Shown here: positions 1-9,542 of the stretch, piece by piece | Layout: the number at the start of each line of letters is the position of its first letter | Numbering within the stretch: the first letter of the stretch is position 1 | NCBI RefSeq assembly: GCF_000314995.1 | Contig: NZ_BAEO01000005.1 | Coordinates: 48,834-112,833, forward strand | Length of the DNA: 64,000 nt | Reading direction: 5' to 3' | Source of the DNA: Paraglaciecola arctica BSs20135 | GTDB lineage: Bacteria; Pseudomonadota; Gammaproteobacteria; Enterobacterales; Alteromonadaceae | Notes under the pieces: generated by a model | The model's database searches: none | Told to the model about the DNA's origin: nothing | What the model saw: only the letters and a program-made list of their open reading frames with translations | Position numbers and translations under genes: made by a program

Positions 1-74
1 AATCCGCCAAAGATAGACTTGAACTGTTTAATAATATGCTAACCGAGTTTAGCCAACAATTAAGAGCTGCATAA
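1..74 (+). CDS. mfd: Transcription-repair coupling factor Mfd, C-terminal end only (partial)
   Basis: An open frame enters from the left edge, gives about 23 codons ending in QQLRAA and stops with TAA at 72-74. The residues RLELFNNMLTEF fit the helical C-terminus of Mfd, the ATPase that removes stalled RNA polymerase and recruits UvrA. The main support is context: csiV follows mfd directly in related genera, and here the stop codon overlaps the csiV ATG by one base (TAATG). Too little is present to see any Mfd motif, so the name depends on gene order. Confidence 0.5.
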   Translation, partial: SAKDRLELFNNMLTEFSQQLRAA

Positions 75-1663
75 TGACTGACAACATGACAACTCATCCT
101 CTAAAACAGCTGGTTAAGGGGACTTTTTCTGTAAAGCTAGCCCTTTCAGCCCTGCTTAGTATCAGTGTTTTAGCGCAGCCTGCGAACGCGGTAGAGCAAG
201 AGTGGTGGTTTGACGTTGAAGTGATTTTATTTGAACGTAATTTAGAGGCTGCCAATATCTCTGAAAAATTCAAACAATCTCGACTTGAACAACCATCCAG
301 CGACGTCCTTGATTTGCTTACGCCCTATATTAAACCTGATGTAAGTTACTTACGGGCTGGCCTAACCTATTGCCGTGCATCAAAACAACACGCAATAAAA
401 ACACAATATGAACATGATTTTGCGTTTCCCTTGCCAGCACCCGATACAAATATTCCACTATCAATGAACCAAAAGCAACAAATCCAAGGTTTAGCTGATA
501 GCTCTAATAAAGTATCCGAAGAAAATTTCCAATATGAAGTAGCTACTAGCGATATATTTTCACACTCTAATGACAAAGAGTTAAATCAAACAGTAGACTC
601 TGAGGAGGTTAATCCATCTAATCTAGAGCTAACGACAAAAACTAATTTAGCTAGACCACCGATTGAGGTCGAGTTTATAGAATGGCAAGTTCCTAGCGAG
701 TTTCCTTGTGCCTACGCAGAACAAATTGATCCGTCTTTTGCATCAATTTCAGCATTACAAAACTCAGCTTCAAGCATCCAATCGGCAAATCATATAGAAC
801 GCGTCCCAGAGATCATTAACGGTACACTATGGCATCAAAAGCGCAGCGCATCTTTACTACCTTCGTCAAACATGAATATGAACGACCTGTACGAAAAGAT
901 TAAAAAGCAGCGTAATATCTCGCCAATACTACATATAAACTGGCGCCAACAAGTTAAATTTGGCCTAAAAAATTCACAAACAATCAGATTATTCGCTGGA
1001 AAAAACTATGCAAATCAGTTTGATGCCAATGGTTTACCTTTAATCAAAGATACCGATGATTTATTTGCTAATTTGGATCCATCATCCCATGAAGTTTATA
1101 TACCAGAACAAGAATTAGCATTGTTATCCACTGAACAGCAACAAGCACTGACTCAACAAATAAATGGCACAGGATCAAAAGATGTTACTGATGACTTATT
1201 TGCGCGAATTGAGGCTGCACTAGCAGATGATTCGCCCATCAATTTTGAGCAGTCCAATTTGGAAACTGAACAACAAACAATCAAGACTGCTCCAGCCATA
1301 CTCAAAGAACTCTGGCAAATAGACGGTGGAATAACGGTATATCTGCGTAAAATAGGCCGAGTGCCCTATTTACACATAGATAGTAATTTAGATTTTAGAC
1401 AACCTATATTTGACCCGAAGAAAGCCCAACCAGTAGCGGACTCAGCAAATAATAGCTCTGATCAAGGTGCAATAGCTTACAACCAATTGCAACAACCTAG
1501 CTCTTTACAACCGAATTTTTTACAAAGTGCTAATTTTAATCAATTAAGGCGGGTGATCAGCAAACAAGTACATTATTTCGACCATCCCCTATTTGGCATG
1601 ATTGTAAAAATTAATCGTTATCGTTGGCCAAACGAAGAAGCGCAGCCTGAAACTGATAATTAA
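74..1663 (+). CDS. csiV: CsiV family protein (peptidoglycan-binding, DUF2803-like)
   Basis: 529 aa with an N-terminal signal peptide (hydrophobic stretch near residues 20-38, cleavage near PANA). The mature start, EQEWWFDVEVILFER, is the conserved opening of the CsiV family. In Vibrio cholerae CsiV is a periplasmic peptidoglycan-binding protein that activates cell-wall synthesis through LpoA. The C-terminal third keeps the family features: a YLRKIGRVPYLHID segment and an ending rich in Tyr, Phe and His (HYFDHPLFGMIVKINRY). The middle (about 120-190) is long, polar and probably disordered, so the protein is longer than typical. Its start overlaps the mfd stop by one base, which suggests co-transcription. 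Confidence 0.75.
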   Translation: MTDNMTTHPLKQLVKGTFSVKLALSALLSISVLAQPANAVEQEWWFDVEVILFERNLEAANISEKFKQSRLEQPSSDVLDLLTPYIKPDVSYLRAGLTYCRASKQHAIKTQYEHDFAFPLPAPDTNIPLSMNQKQQIQGLADSSNKVSEENFQYEVATSDIFSHSNDKELNQTVDSEEVNPSNLELTTKTNLARPPIEVEFIEWQVPSEFPCAYAEQIDPSFASISALQNSASSIQSANHIERVPEIINGTLWHQKRSASLLPSSNMNMNDLYEKIKKQRNISPILHINWRQQVKFGLKNSQTIRLFAGKNYANQFDANGLPLIKDTDDLFANLDPSSHEVYIPEQELALLSTEQQQALTQQINGTGSKDVTDDLFARIEAALADDSPINFEQSNLETEQQTIKTAPAILKELWQIDGGITVYLRKIGRVPYLHIDSNLDFRQPIFDPKKAQPVADSANNSSDQGAIAYNQLQQPSSLQPNFLQSANFNQLRRVISKQVHYFDHPLFGMIVKINRYRWPNEEAQPETDN

Positions 1664-1696
1664 TAAGACCCAGTGCTTTTAGCTCACTGGATCTTA
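1664..1696. terminator. Hairpin between convergent csiV and TonB receptor
   Basis: Inverted repeat with arms 1664-1675 and 1685-1696, one mismatch and a 9-base loop, directly after the csiV stop and before the convergent TonB receptor stop. A short T-rich stretch lies in the loop but there is no long T-run, so termination strength is uncertain. Confidence 0.5.
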
Positions 1697-1725
1697 TGCT
1701 TTACAATTATGGGAGGTTTGTTGTT

Positions 1726-4152
1726 TTAAAACTCAAATGCCATTTTGATATAGATGTTACGTCCATCAGTATCGTAAGGTGCATGACGTGAATAAATCAA
1801 ACCACGGTTAGCCTGATAGGTCGCTTCTTCTGGATAAGAATCAAAGATATTTTCAGCACCTGCACTTATAGTAATGTCATTATTCAAATCATAAGTAGCT
1901 GAAATATCTGTAAAAACTTCAGAACCAAAATTTTGGAATACATCACCGTCACTGTTACCCGAATAATCTGTCCACGGGCCGTAGTATCTGACTCTCGCCA
2001 TCAAACTGATCATATCCATAGAATAGTTTGCGGTGAAATTAGCTGTGTTTTTTGGTAATAAGTTTTCAAAGCGGTTACGGGTTGTATCATTGTCAACCAA
2101 ACTACCATTGAGAACTTCGGTTTTATTATGATTAAGGGCCGATGTTAGGGATAACTTGCCACCACTCACGTCTATTGCATAACCTAAAACTAAATCAACA
2201 CCAGTAGTACGGGTATTAAAATCATTTTGGAAAAAATTAACCCGAGTAATACTTTCGCCACCAACAACATTTAATCCAGCAAGCTCTGCTCGCTCCGCAT
2301 CCGTTACGTTATAGGTTGCGGAAGTACTTAAGCGATTATCCACCTCGACCCGATAGAAATCCAAAGAGCTATGAAAACCGCTGTCATTACGGTAAACAAC
2401 TCCAGTACTGATGTTAGTTGACTCTTCTGCTTCAAGAGGCTTAATTGAGATATCATCGCGCTTAGACATGACACTGGCGACAATGCCTTCTGGCGAAAAA
2501 CGCCCTGAGGTAAATATATTTAAAGTCGTAGTGTCTAAACCTTGTGAGGTGCGTTCACTAAACAATTGTCCAGGTGTGGGTGATTTGAATCCCGTTGACA
2601 AAGTGGCACGGATTGCAAGATCCTGATTAAGTTCGTAACGGCTAGATAACTTGCCTGTTATTTTGCCATTTCCGTATTCAGAATATTTCTCGTATCTAGT
2701 GGCAAGCCCCAAAGTAAAACTTTCGCTCATGGGTAAATCAATATCCACATATACCGACTGGCTATTTTGGCTCGACTTACCCGATTGACTGGGCGAAAAT
2801 CCTGGAAAACCATTTGAACCTGAGGGCAAACCAACAGTAGCACCCACTCCGATATCGTAAGAGGCTAAGTCTCCAGGTGTTATTTCATAGGTTTCTTTGC
2901 GGTATTCCAAACCAAAAGCAATGTTAGCGGCATCAAACAACAGTGACGAAGTCCATATAGTATTGAAGTCAGCGTTTATGTTGATTTCACTTTGAATTAA
3001 CTCACCAATATAAAATTCAGTCGGACTAGCAGGCCCTAACGACGCATTGATACTGTCACTCATGCGATATTCAATGCTATTTTCTCCAAAACCAGCACTC
3101 ATATCCCAATCTATGTCACTCGAAGTGGTTCCTTTAAGACCCAGGTTCAAAGTTTTATCTTTATCATTCTGCGTAAACTGGGGGGAGAAACCGGCAGGAT
3201 AAATATCTCTTAGGTCAAAATCAGCAAATACCTCAGTCAAATTGAATGCACTGGTGCTATCTGGATTACGCCAGTTAAAATCGGTCAGACCTTCTCCCCA
3301 ACCATAAGTACCAAACAAATAGGCTAAACCTAACTGAGTGTTTAACTCTGAATTAAGGGCCAAACGGAAAGTCTCTGATTGTGGTTGCCCCCAATTTTGT
3401 ACTGGACTAGGCACAGTAACATCTGGGTGCTCAGCAGCGAACAGAATCGCATCGGGACGCTGACGACTGCGTGAGGTTTTTTCGGCATTTGCGTATTCAA
3501 AACTGGTTGTAACAAAGCCATCATCAGCTAATTTGAACCCGCTTTTAATGCCCGCCCTAATGTTTTCGCCATCACCTTCACTGTACTCAGAGTATTGAGC
3601 AAAACCTTTCACATCGATGCCGTCATCAAGAATAATATTTATCACTCCCGCAATAGCATCCGAGCCATATTGTGCAGATGCTCCATCACGCAAGACTTCA
3701 ATACGTTTAATGGCAGACGAGGGAATTTGCGCTAAATCAGGCGCCTGAGCACCATTAGCACCTAATAAAGCAGAACGATGACGACGTTTACCGTTAACCA
3801 ACACCAAAGTGTGATCAGGTGATAAACCTCGTAAAGTAGCGGGCCTGACAAATACCTGACCGTCTTCCAAAGGCAAACGTTGTACTTTATATGAAGGCAC
3901 AATTTGTGCGAGCATATCCGACAAGTCTTCAGAGGCGGTACTGCTCAGTTCGCTGGCGGAAATAAGATCAATTGGTGCGCTCGAATCAAACACGGTTTTT
4001 TCTGAAGAGCGGGTACCGGTAACAATAATACTTTCCATGTTATTTTTATTTTCGCCTTGTGCCACCTCTTCGGCGAAACTCACTACTGGCACTAAAATGC
4101 CGATACCACACACAAGACACACTGCACTGGAAATCTTAGACAACGTAAACAT
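1726..4152 (-). CDS. TonB-dependent outer-membrane receptor
   Basis: 808 aa. A signal peptide (residues 1-27, ending SFA) is followed by a TonB-box-like segment (ESIIVTGTR) and a plug domain (about 45-170) with LVNGKRR and IEVLRDGASAQYGSDAIAGVINI, the standard plug signature. The rest is a 22-strand barrel ending in a terminal Phe (KMAFEF), the signal for BAM-mediated insertion. No STN domain is visible. TonB/ExbBD energy would drive uptake of a large substrate, which cannot be named from sequence. It is divergent from a Tat-exported aminotransferase across a 252-bp region, so the two may be co-regulated. Confidence 0.88.
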   Translation of the reverse strand: MFTLSKISSAVCLVCGIGILVPVVSFAEEVAQGENKNNMESIIVTGTRSSEKTVFDSSAPIDLISASELSSTASEDLSDMLAQIVPSYKVQRLPLEDGQVFVRPATLRGLSPDHTLVLVNGKRRHRSALLGANGAQAPDLAQIPSSAIKRIEVLRDGASAQYGSDAIAGVINIILDDGIDVKGFAQYSEYSEGDGENIRAGIKSGFKLADDGFVTTSFEYANAEKTSRSRQRPDAILFAAEHPDVTVPSPVQNWGQPQSETFRLALNSELNTQLGLAYLFGTYGWGEGLTDFNWRNPDSTSAFNLTEVFADFDLRDIYPAGFSPQFTQNDKDKTLNLGLKGTTSSDIDWDMSAGFGENSIEYRMSDSINASLGPASPTEFYIGELIQSEININADFNTIWTSSLLFDAANIAFGLEYRKETYEITPGDLASYDIGVGATVGLPSGSNGFPGFSPSQSGKSSQNSQSVYVDIDLPMSESFTLGLATRYEKYSEYGNGKITGKLSSRYELNQDLAIRATLSTGFKSPTPGQLFSERTSQGLDTTTLNIFTSGRFSPEGIVASVMSKRDDISIKPLEAEESTNISTGVVYRNDSGFHSSLDFYRVEVDNRLSTSATYNVTDAERAELAGLNVVGGESITRVNFFQNDFNTRTTGVDLVLGYAIDVSGGKLSLTSALNHNKTEVLNGSLVDNDTTRNRFENLLPKNTANFTANYSMDMISLMARVRYYGPWTDYSGNSDGDVFQNFGSEVFTDISATYDLNNDITISAGAENIFDSYPEEATYQANRGLIYSRHAPYDTDGRNIYIKMAFEF

Positions 4153-4220
4153 AATAAATTTAAACCCTAGAATTAGTTAATATGAGTATTCAAGGGCGTC
4201 ACAATGTCATGACTACATTA

Positions 4221-4245
4221 CAGATAAGTGACAGATAAGTGACAG
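4221..4245. repeat. 11-bp tandem repeat in a divergent promoter region
   Basis: Two complete 11-bp units starting at 4221 and 4232 (CAGATAAGTGA), plus the first three bases of a third. They lie between the divergent TonB receptor (start 4152) and aminotransferase (start 4405). An 11-bp period keeps the repeats on one DNA face, as expected for a regulator binding cooperatively. Confidence 0.4.
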
Positions 4246-4375
4246 AAAAATAACACTTTTTTATTTAGATTTTATTTGACTGAATAAACCGGGAGAATAA
4301 ATACTCATTAAACCAGCAAAAACTCTAAATATATTATTACTAGTCTAACTGTCACAATTGCAGGCTATATTGTTA

Positions 4376-4388
4376 GTCTAATTTAGAC
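4376..4388. promoter_or_regulatory. Small palindrome upstream of the Tat aminotransferase
   Basis: GTCTAA-T-TTAGAC is a perfect 6+1+6 inverted repeat ending 16 bases before the ATG at 4405. An octamer TAGTCTAA occurs both at 4341 and overlapping the left arm at 4374. The position fits an operator near a promoter. No regulator can be assigned. Confidence 0.3.
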
Positions 4389-4404
4389 AGAATAAGTACA
4401 ACAA

Positions 4405-5718
4405 ATGGATCACCCTGAATTTTTATTAAGCCGTCGCCAATTGCTCAGTGGCGTCGCGGCCACCGCAGCAATTTCTTCTATGGGGACCTCAGCACAAAGC
4501 GCTAAAAGTGCTTTTACACTGGGAAATTCAGGTAACCAATCAGCTGACAAATTAGCCTCTGATGAAGGGTTTTGGCGGGACGTCGCGTCTAATTACAATA
4601 GTACTCAAGGAATTATCAATCTTGAACATGGCTATTGGGGAAAAATGGCCAAACCTGTACTAGAAGCCTATGACCTAGCAAATAAAAAAGTGAATACTCA
4701 AAACTCTTATTATGCTCGCAAAAACTTTCCCGAGGATATGCGTCAAGCAACCCATAAAGTGGCTCAAGCTCTTGGTGTACAAGACGGCGAAATAGTGCTC
4801 ACCCGCAATGCTACTGAAGCAATTCACAACCTAATTCGCCAATATCAAGGTTTAAAACCAGGCGACGCCGTACTTCTGGCCGACAGTGACTATCCTAGCT
4901 TTAAATCCACCATGCACTGGTTACAACAAGACCAAGGTGTGGCAAGTATTGAATTACTGACCCCTTCATTTGCCGATCAAACACAGTTGTTGCAGTGTTA
5001 TCTCGATGCCTTCGAGCAACATCCTAATATTAAATTGCTGCTACTCACCCATGTGAGCAATCAGCATGGTCTGGTTTTTCCCGTAAAAGCCATAGTTACC
5101 GAAGCCAACAAGCGGGGCATCGATGTTATCTGTGATTGTGCTCAATCTTGGGGATTAATAGACTATAAAATACCTGAGTTAGCAGTGAACTGGGCAGGAT
5201 TTAACTTACACAAATGGATAGGCTCACCTGTAGGTGTTGGGGCACTTTATATGAAAAAAGCCACACTAGAAAAAATCGCCCCCTATCCTGGTGAGTCAGA
5301 TTCTGACAACAGTCGAGCCTATACTAGGGTCCATACAGCCACTGCAAATTTTGCGGCTTTTATGACGGTGCCAGCTGCGTTAGATTTTCATCACGCAATT
5401 GGCGGCGACAATAAAGAAGCTCGCCTCAAATATCTACGTAATTTATGGTTTAGCGAGGCGCAAAACTTACCTCATATTGAGGTATTAGGTGGCAAAGACA
5501 AGATGTCGTCCACAGGAATGAGTTCCTTTAGAATGGCAGGAAAAACCAGTATTGAAGAAGCGAAAAAACTCCAGCAAACACTAGAAAACGATTTTGGTAT
5601 TTTTACAGTAGTGCGTAAAGGTTTACATTCAGGAGCTTGTATCCGTATAACCCCTCAGGTATTTACCGCTGCCGATGATATTCAGAAACTCGTAGATAGT
5701 TTGAAAAAACTGGCTTAA
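4405..5718 (+). CDS. Tat-exported class V aminotransferase (isopenicillin N epimerase-like)
   Basis: 437 aa. The N-terminus carries a twin-arginine motif (SRRQLL, about residues 9-14) followed by an Ala-rich hydrophobic segment, so export of the folded, cofactor-loaded protein through Tat is predicted. The body is a fold-type I PLP enzyme of the class V family: RNATEAIHNL binds phosphate, CDCAQSWG holds the cofactor-contacting Asp, and NLHKW holds the Schiff-base lysine (K270). Members act as amino-acid epimerases, desulfurases or lyases; this one cannot be assigned. It is divergent from a TonB receptor. A similar Tat paralogue lies at 47.1 kb. Confidence 0.82.
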   Translation: MDHPEFLLSRRQLLSGVAATAAISSMGTSAQSAKSAFTLGNSGNQSADKLASDEGFWRDVASNYNSTQGIINLEHGYWGKMAKPVLEAYDLANKKVNTQNSYYARKNFPEDMRQATHKVAQALGVQDGEIVLTRNATEAIHNLIRQYQGLKPGDAVLLADSDYPSFKSTMHWLQQDQGVASIELLTPSFADQTQLLQCYLDAFEQHPNIKLLLLTHVSNQHGLVFPVKAIVTEANKRGIDVICDCAQSWGLIDYKIPELAVNWAGFNLHKWIGSPVGVGALYMKKATLEKIAPYPGESDSDNSRAYTRVHTATANFAAFMTVPAALDFHHAIGGDNKEARLKYLRNLWFSEAQNLPHIEVLGGKDKMSSTGMSSFRMAGKTSIEEAKKLQQTLENDFGIFTVVRKGLHSGACIRITPQVFTAADDIQKLVDSLKKLA

Positions 5719-5802
5719 ATTTTTGCGATTTCTTACCCACTAAGAGTGATTGCAATATGATGTAAACATTAGTCATTGCTTTGTTCAGCGATAATCATGA
5801 CA

Positions 5803-7227
5803 TTAAGATAAAGTAAGGTAGCTCACAGCAGTGATGATAAACGCCAGGAAGATATTCAACATTAAACCTTCTCTGGCCATAGTTTTAATACTAAATTTAT
5901 CCATACCATAAACAATGGCATTAGGTGCTGTGGCAACTGGCAACATAAAAGCGCAACTAGCACTGATAGCTGCTGGCATCATCATTAATGCAGGATCAAT
6001 TCCAGCTGCTACACCTGCAGCCGCTAATATTGGCATCAATAACGTAGCGGTGGCAGTATTTGAAGTAATTTCAGTTAAGAAAGTCACAAATAAACAAATA
6101 CATAATATTAGTAGCGGCACAGGTAACCCAGATAAACCCGATAACCCCTCTCCCATCAAGGCACTTAACCCCGAAGCAGAAAACGCCTTGGCGATACAGA
6201 TACCGCCAGCGAATAACAATAACATCCCCCATGGAATCGAAACTGCAGTATCCCAATCAAGTAATTTGTCTGATTTAGCTTTAGTCGTCACTTCACCAAA
6301 CTTATGATTATTAGCAGAGGTCAAAGCTTCAGTTTTGTTACCATTAGGTATGATAAACATCAATACCACGCCAGCCAAAGCAATACTGCTGTCACCGATA
6401 CTGGGCATATTTAGCCATACCGTCCAATAGGGCCTAAACATCCAAGCTAGAGCCACCATTAAAAAGGTGATCAACACACGCTTTTCAGCCGGTTGCCAAG
6501 GACCGGATTTGGGCAATATATACTCTTGGGTGTTTTCAAGCTTGCGGGTTAACCACCAAGCAATAACTGGAATGCCAATAACAACGATAGGAACACCTGT
6601 TTTCATCCATTCTAGAAAACTTATTTCTTTGCCTTGAGTTTCGAGGTAAACACTCATAAAAATAATATTCGGTGGTGTGCCAACTGGGGTTCCCACACCA
6701 CCTAAACTCGCTGCATAAGCAATGCCCAATAACATTGCAATAGTCAGCTTGGGATCTTTTACATGTTGTAATACGGCTAGTGTTATAGGCAGAAGCATTA
6801 AAGTAGTAGCCGAATTAGAGATCCACATACTTAAAATCGCGGCGGTCAACATAAAACCAAACACCAAACGTTTAGCACTTTTACCACCAGTAACATTCAC
6901 TAAATAAAAAGCCAAACGACTATGTACATTGGACTTTTCCAATGCCTTAGAGAGCATAAATGCGCCCATCAACAACAAAATAACATGACTTCCCAGTGCC
7001 GATGCCGACTCTTTATGGGTCAACACCCCCGCCATAGGAAAGCCAAAAAATGGGATGAGAGACGTAACGGGTATAGGCAGGGCTTCTGTTACCCACAACA
7101 TAGCAGTAAATAAAGTGATAGCCGCTGTAGCGGCTATCAAGTGAGGCTGACCTATAAGAACTAGGCCAAAATATAGAACAAGTGAGCTGAATACAGAAAG
7201 TATTATTAGCTTATTGTGAGTTTGCAT
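5803..7227 (-). CDS. SLC13/DASS family sodium-coupled carboxylate or sulfate carrier
   Basis: 474 aa, about 11-12 hydrophobic segments. Both DASS signature loops are present: SNSATTLMLLPI in the first half and SNTATATLLMPI in the second. These SNT-type motifs bind Na+ and the substrate carboxylates in VcINDY-type carriers. TPPNIIFM and ATAPNAIVYG also match the family. The likely role is Na+-dependent import of dicarboxylates across the inner membrane. The start lies within the last 17 bases of nagZ on the same strand, so the two are probably co-transcribed. Confidence 0.85.
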   Translation of the reverse strand: MQTHNKLIILSVFSSLVLYFGLVLIGQPHLIAATAAITLFTAMLWVTEALPIPVTSLIPFFGFPMAGVLTHKESASALGSHVILLLMGAFMLSKALEKSNVHSRLAFYLVNVTGGKSAKRLVFGFMLTAAILSMWISNSATTLMLLPITLAVLQHVKDPKLTIAMLLGIAYAASLGGVGTPVGTPPNIIFMSVYLETQGKEISFLEWMKTGVPIVVIGIPVIAWWLTRKLENTQEYILPKSGPWQPAEKRVLITFLMVALAWMFRPYWTVWLNMPSIGDSSIALAGVVLMFIIPNGNKTEALTSANNHKFGEVTTKAKSDKLLDWDTAVSIPWGMLLLFAGGICIAKAFSASGLSALMGEGLSGLSGLPVPLLILCICLFVTFLTEITSNTATATLLMPILAAAGVAAGIDPALMMMPAAISASCAFMLPVATAPNAIVYGMDKFSIKTMAREGLMLNIFLAFIITAVSYLTLS

Positions 7228-8242
7228 AAAATTGATCTAATACTTTGTTGGCTGCTTGATATTCTGTAGTCTTTTTCAAACTAGAAAAATCTGAACCCGC
7301 TGCTTTTCTGAGGCTTTTAATTCTATCGACACTATTTATCTGTAATTCCATATCTGAAGGTAAGCCATCAATCACCTTAGTTGCACCCTTTGGATCATTA
7401 CATACCAAAACCATGTCACAGCCTGCTTCTAACGCAAGCTCAGCACGTTCAACAATGTTTCCCATTTGCACGGCACCTTGCATAGACAAATCATCTGAAA
7501 ACACCACACCGTTAAAATCCAGTTCTTGGCGCAAAATTTGTTTGATCCACTTTTGTGAAAAACCTGCGGGTAAATCATCCACATCAGGATAAATTACATG
7601 GGCTGGCATCACAGCATCAAGTAAGCCTTGTTGATTAATAGCTTTAAAAATAGCCATATCGAGGGCAAATATATCTTCTCTACTACGATTATCTACTGGC
7701 ATGGCGATATGGGAATCTTCCAGTACATTGCCATGCCCTGGAAAATGTTTTCCTGTCGCTCGCATTCCAGCACGGTGCATCCCTTTAATAAATTCGCTGG
7801 CTAATGGAATAATTTTTTCCGGTTTCTGGTGAAAGCTACGGTCACCTATCACTGCTGATACACCATGAATATCAAGTACTGGGGCAAAACTAATATCGAT
7901 ATCAAAGGCTAAGAGTTCAGCTGCCATTAACCAACCAAATTGCTCACATAAATAGCCTGACTGTTGCATGTTTTCATTGTTTTGTTGGGCAATACTGCCC
8001 ATTGCAGGAATTTCACTAAAACCTTCACGAAAGCGCTGAACCCTTCCCCCTTCATGGTCTGTGGCGATCACCAAATCGTTACGCGTAACACTTCTTGTAT
8101 GCCTTACTAAGTCAGAAAGCTGTTTTTGATCGTAATAGTTGCGGCTAAATAAAATAAGCCCGCCAACTAAAGGATGATCGAGTATATCTATTTCTTCGTG
8201 TGTCAATTCATAGCCTGACACATCTAACATCAATGGCCCCAT
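7211..8242 (-). CDS. nagZ: Beta-N-acetylhexosaminidase NagZ
   Basis: 343 aa, a glycoside hydrolase family 3 enzyme close in length to E. coli NagZ (341). It opens MGPLMLDVSGYEL and has DHEGGRVQRFREGF, KHFPGHG followed by DSHIAMP (the His-Asp loop carrying the acid/base), and VVFSDDLSMQGA with the catalytic Asp nucleophile. NagZ is cytosolic and removes GlcNAc from GlcNAc-anhydroMurNAc muropeptides during cell-wall recycling. The encoded start matches the family, with a purine-rich AGAAGGG site about 10 bases upstream. It overlaps the SLC13 gene by 17 bases. Confidence 0.95.
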   Translation of the reverse strand: MGPLMLDVSGYELTHEEIDILDHPLVGGLILFSRNYYDQKQLSDLVRHTRSVTRNDLVIATDHEGGRVQRFREGFSEIPAMGSIAQQNNENMQQSGYLCEQFGWLMAAELLAFDIDISFAPVLDIHGVSAVIGDRSFHQKPEKIIPLASEFIKGMHRAGMRATGKHFPGHGNVLEDSHIAMPVDNRSREDIFALDMAIFKAINQQGLLDAVMPAHVIYPDVDDLPAGFSQKWIKQILRQELDFNGVVFSDDLSMQGAVQMGNIVERAELALEAGCDMVLVCNDPKGATKVIDGLPSDMELQINSVDRIKSLRKAAGSDFSSLKKTTEYQAANKVLDQFYANSQ

Positions 8243-8324
8243 TAATTAGTGCCCTTCTTTTTAGCGGGTTAAAAATTTAGTGGACATACTATATGGAAAA
8301 TCAAATCCTGACGTCAATCATTTA

Positions 8325-8473
8325 TACCAATCAACATAAAATCGGCTAGAGCTTTCCCAAAGGGCCGCGCCTACGTCCATGAATCTTAAATAACACCACT
8401 ATTATTAAATTCACACGTCTTGAATAAGCTCCTTTAAAACTCACTGAAGCGTAATTCTTTATGCTGATTGGTA
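8325..8473. mobile_element. MITE-like element with 16-bp terminal inverted repeats and TTTA flanks
   Basis: Left arm 8325-8340 (TACCAATCAACATAAA) and right arm 8458-8473 are inverted copies with one mismatch. TTTA occurs immediately outside each arm (8321-8324 and 8474-8477), as expected for a 4-bp target duplication. The 149-bp element has no ORF and occupies about half of the 309-bp gap between divergent nagZ and nadK, so it may carry or alter their promoters. The rest of this gap shows nothing else I recognise. Confidence 0.6.
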
Positions 8474-8551
8474 TTTATCCAAATGAAAAATATGACTTTC
8501 AAACTGTCACGTGGTTATACTCTGGCAAACCGATATTTATGATGTTTTTTA

Positions 8552-9427
8552 ATGAAATTTAAAACCGTTGGGTTAATTGGCAAACAAGCACACCAAGGTG
8601 CAAATTTAAGTCTAAAGGCATTAATAGTCTATTTGACCAAACGTGGTTGTCGGGTATTAGTCGAAACCAAAACTGCAAAAGAATTAGATAAAAATGGTTT
8701 TGAATCTGCTGATATTAAAGAAATTGGTAAACAAGCAGATTTAGCCATAGTGGTCGGCGGTGATGGCAATATGCTTGGCGCAGCTAGAATACTGGCAGAG
8801 TTTAATGTGGCTGTGGTAGGGGTTAACCGTGGCAACTTAGGATTTTTAACCGACATCAATCCCGATGATTTTGAACCGCAACTTGATAGCATTTTTGATG
8901 GTGACTACAAAATAGAACAACGCTTCTTACTAGAAGTCGAAGTCTATCGAGGTGGTGAAATCCAAAGCAAAGACTCTGCAGTAAACGAAGTAGTAATTCA
9001 CCACGGCAAAGTAGCGCATATGATGGAATTTGAAGTATATCTAGATGATAACTTTGTATTTAGCCAACGCTCTGATGGTTTAATTGTAGCCACACCTACT
9101 GGCTCTACAGCCTATTCTTTATCGGGTGGAGGACCAATACTTACACCTAATTTGGATGCTTTAACCTTAGTACCTATGTTTCCGCACACCTTAAGCAGTC
9201 GCCCTATAGTGGTAGACGCCAACAGTACAGTTAAATTGAAAGTATCGCCCGAAAACACCGACAATTTACAAGTCAGTTGTGATAGCCATATAGTGCTAAC
9301 CGTTTTACCTGGCGACGAAATCATTATCTGTAAAAATCCAGCCAAACTGTCTTTAATCCATCCCAAAGATTACAACTATTTCAATGTGTTACGCACAAAA
9401 CTTGGTTGGGGCAGTAAACTTTACTAA
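8552..9427 (+). CDS. nadK: NAD kinase
   Basis: 291 aa (E. coli 292). GGDGNML at residues 69-75 is the catalytic GGDG motif that phosphorylates NAD to NADP with [18 protein letters not shown] and the C-terminal [10 protein letters not shown] segment complete the family signature. It is cytosolic and the main source of NADP. nadK-recN-bamE is the usual gammaproteobacterial order. A hairpin follows the stop, so recN may be expressed partly from its own promoter. Confidence 0.95.
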   Translation: MKFKTVGLIGKQAHQGANLSLKALIVYLTKRGCRVLVETKTAKELDKNGFESADIKEIGKQADLAIVVGGDGNMLGAARILAEFNVAVVGVNRGNLGFLTDINPDDFEPQLDSIFDGDYKIEQRFLLEVEVYRGGEIQSKDSAVNEVVIHHGKVAHMMEFEVYLDDNFVFSQRSDGLIVATPTGSTAYSLSGGGPILTPNLDALTLVPMFPHTLSSRPIVVDANSTVKLKVSPENTDNLQVSCDSHIVLTVLPGDEIIICKNPAKLSLIHPKDYNYFNVLRTKLGWGSKLY

Positions 9428-9468
9428 TAAAACATTACTTTTTTTGAAGAGATAACTAGACACTAAGC

Positions 9469-9518
9469 AAAAGCATGTTTATATTTACAGTTACTGTATA
9501 TTTAAACATGCTTTTTTT
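9469..9518 (+). terminator. Rho-independent terminator after nadK
   Basis: Perfect 13-bp stem (9469-9481 with 9503-9515), 21-base loop and a run of seven T from 9512. The stem is AT-rich, so it is probably only partly efficient. Its right arm overlaps the LexA-like box of recN. Confidence 0.6.
9492..9511 (+). promoter_or_regulatory. LexA (SOS) box candidate upstream of recN
   Basis: TACTGTATATTTAAACATGC matches the gammaproteobacterial SOS box (CTGT-N8-ACAG): CTGT at 9494-9497, eight AT bases, then ACAT at 9506-9509, one base off. It ends about 30 bp before the recN ATG. recN is a classic LexA target, so the position supports the call. Confidence 0.65.
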
Positions 9519-9542
9519 GTATGTCTTTATCGAGAATTAATA

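Noticed and set aside
5915..6307. 130-codon ORF on the plus strand inside the SLC13 gene.
   Set aside because: It is antisense to a well-supported carrier; the Ala/Ile-rich translation reflects the membrane helices on the other strand.
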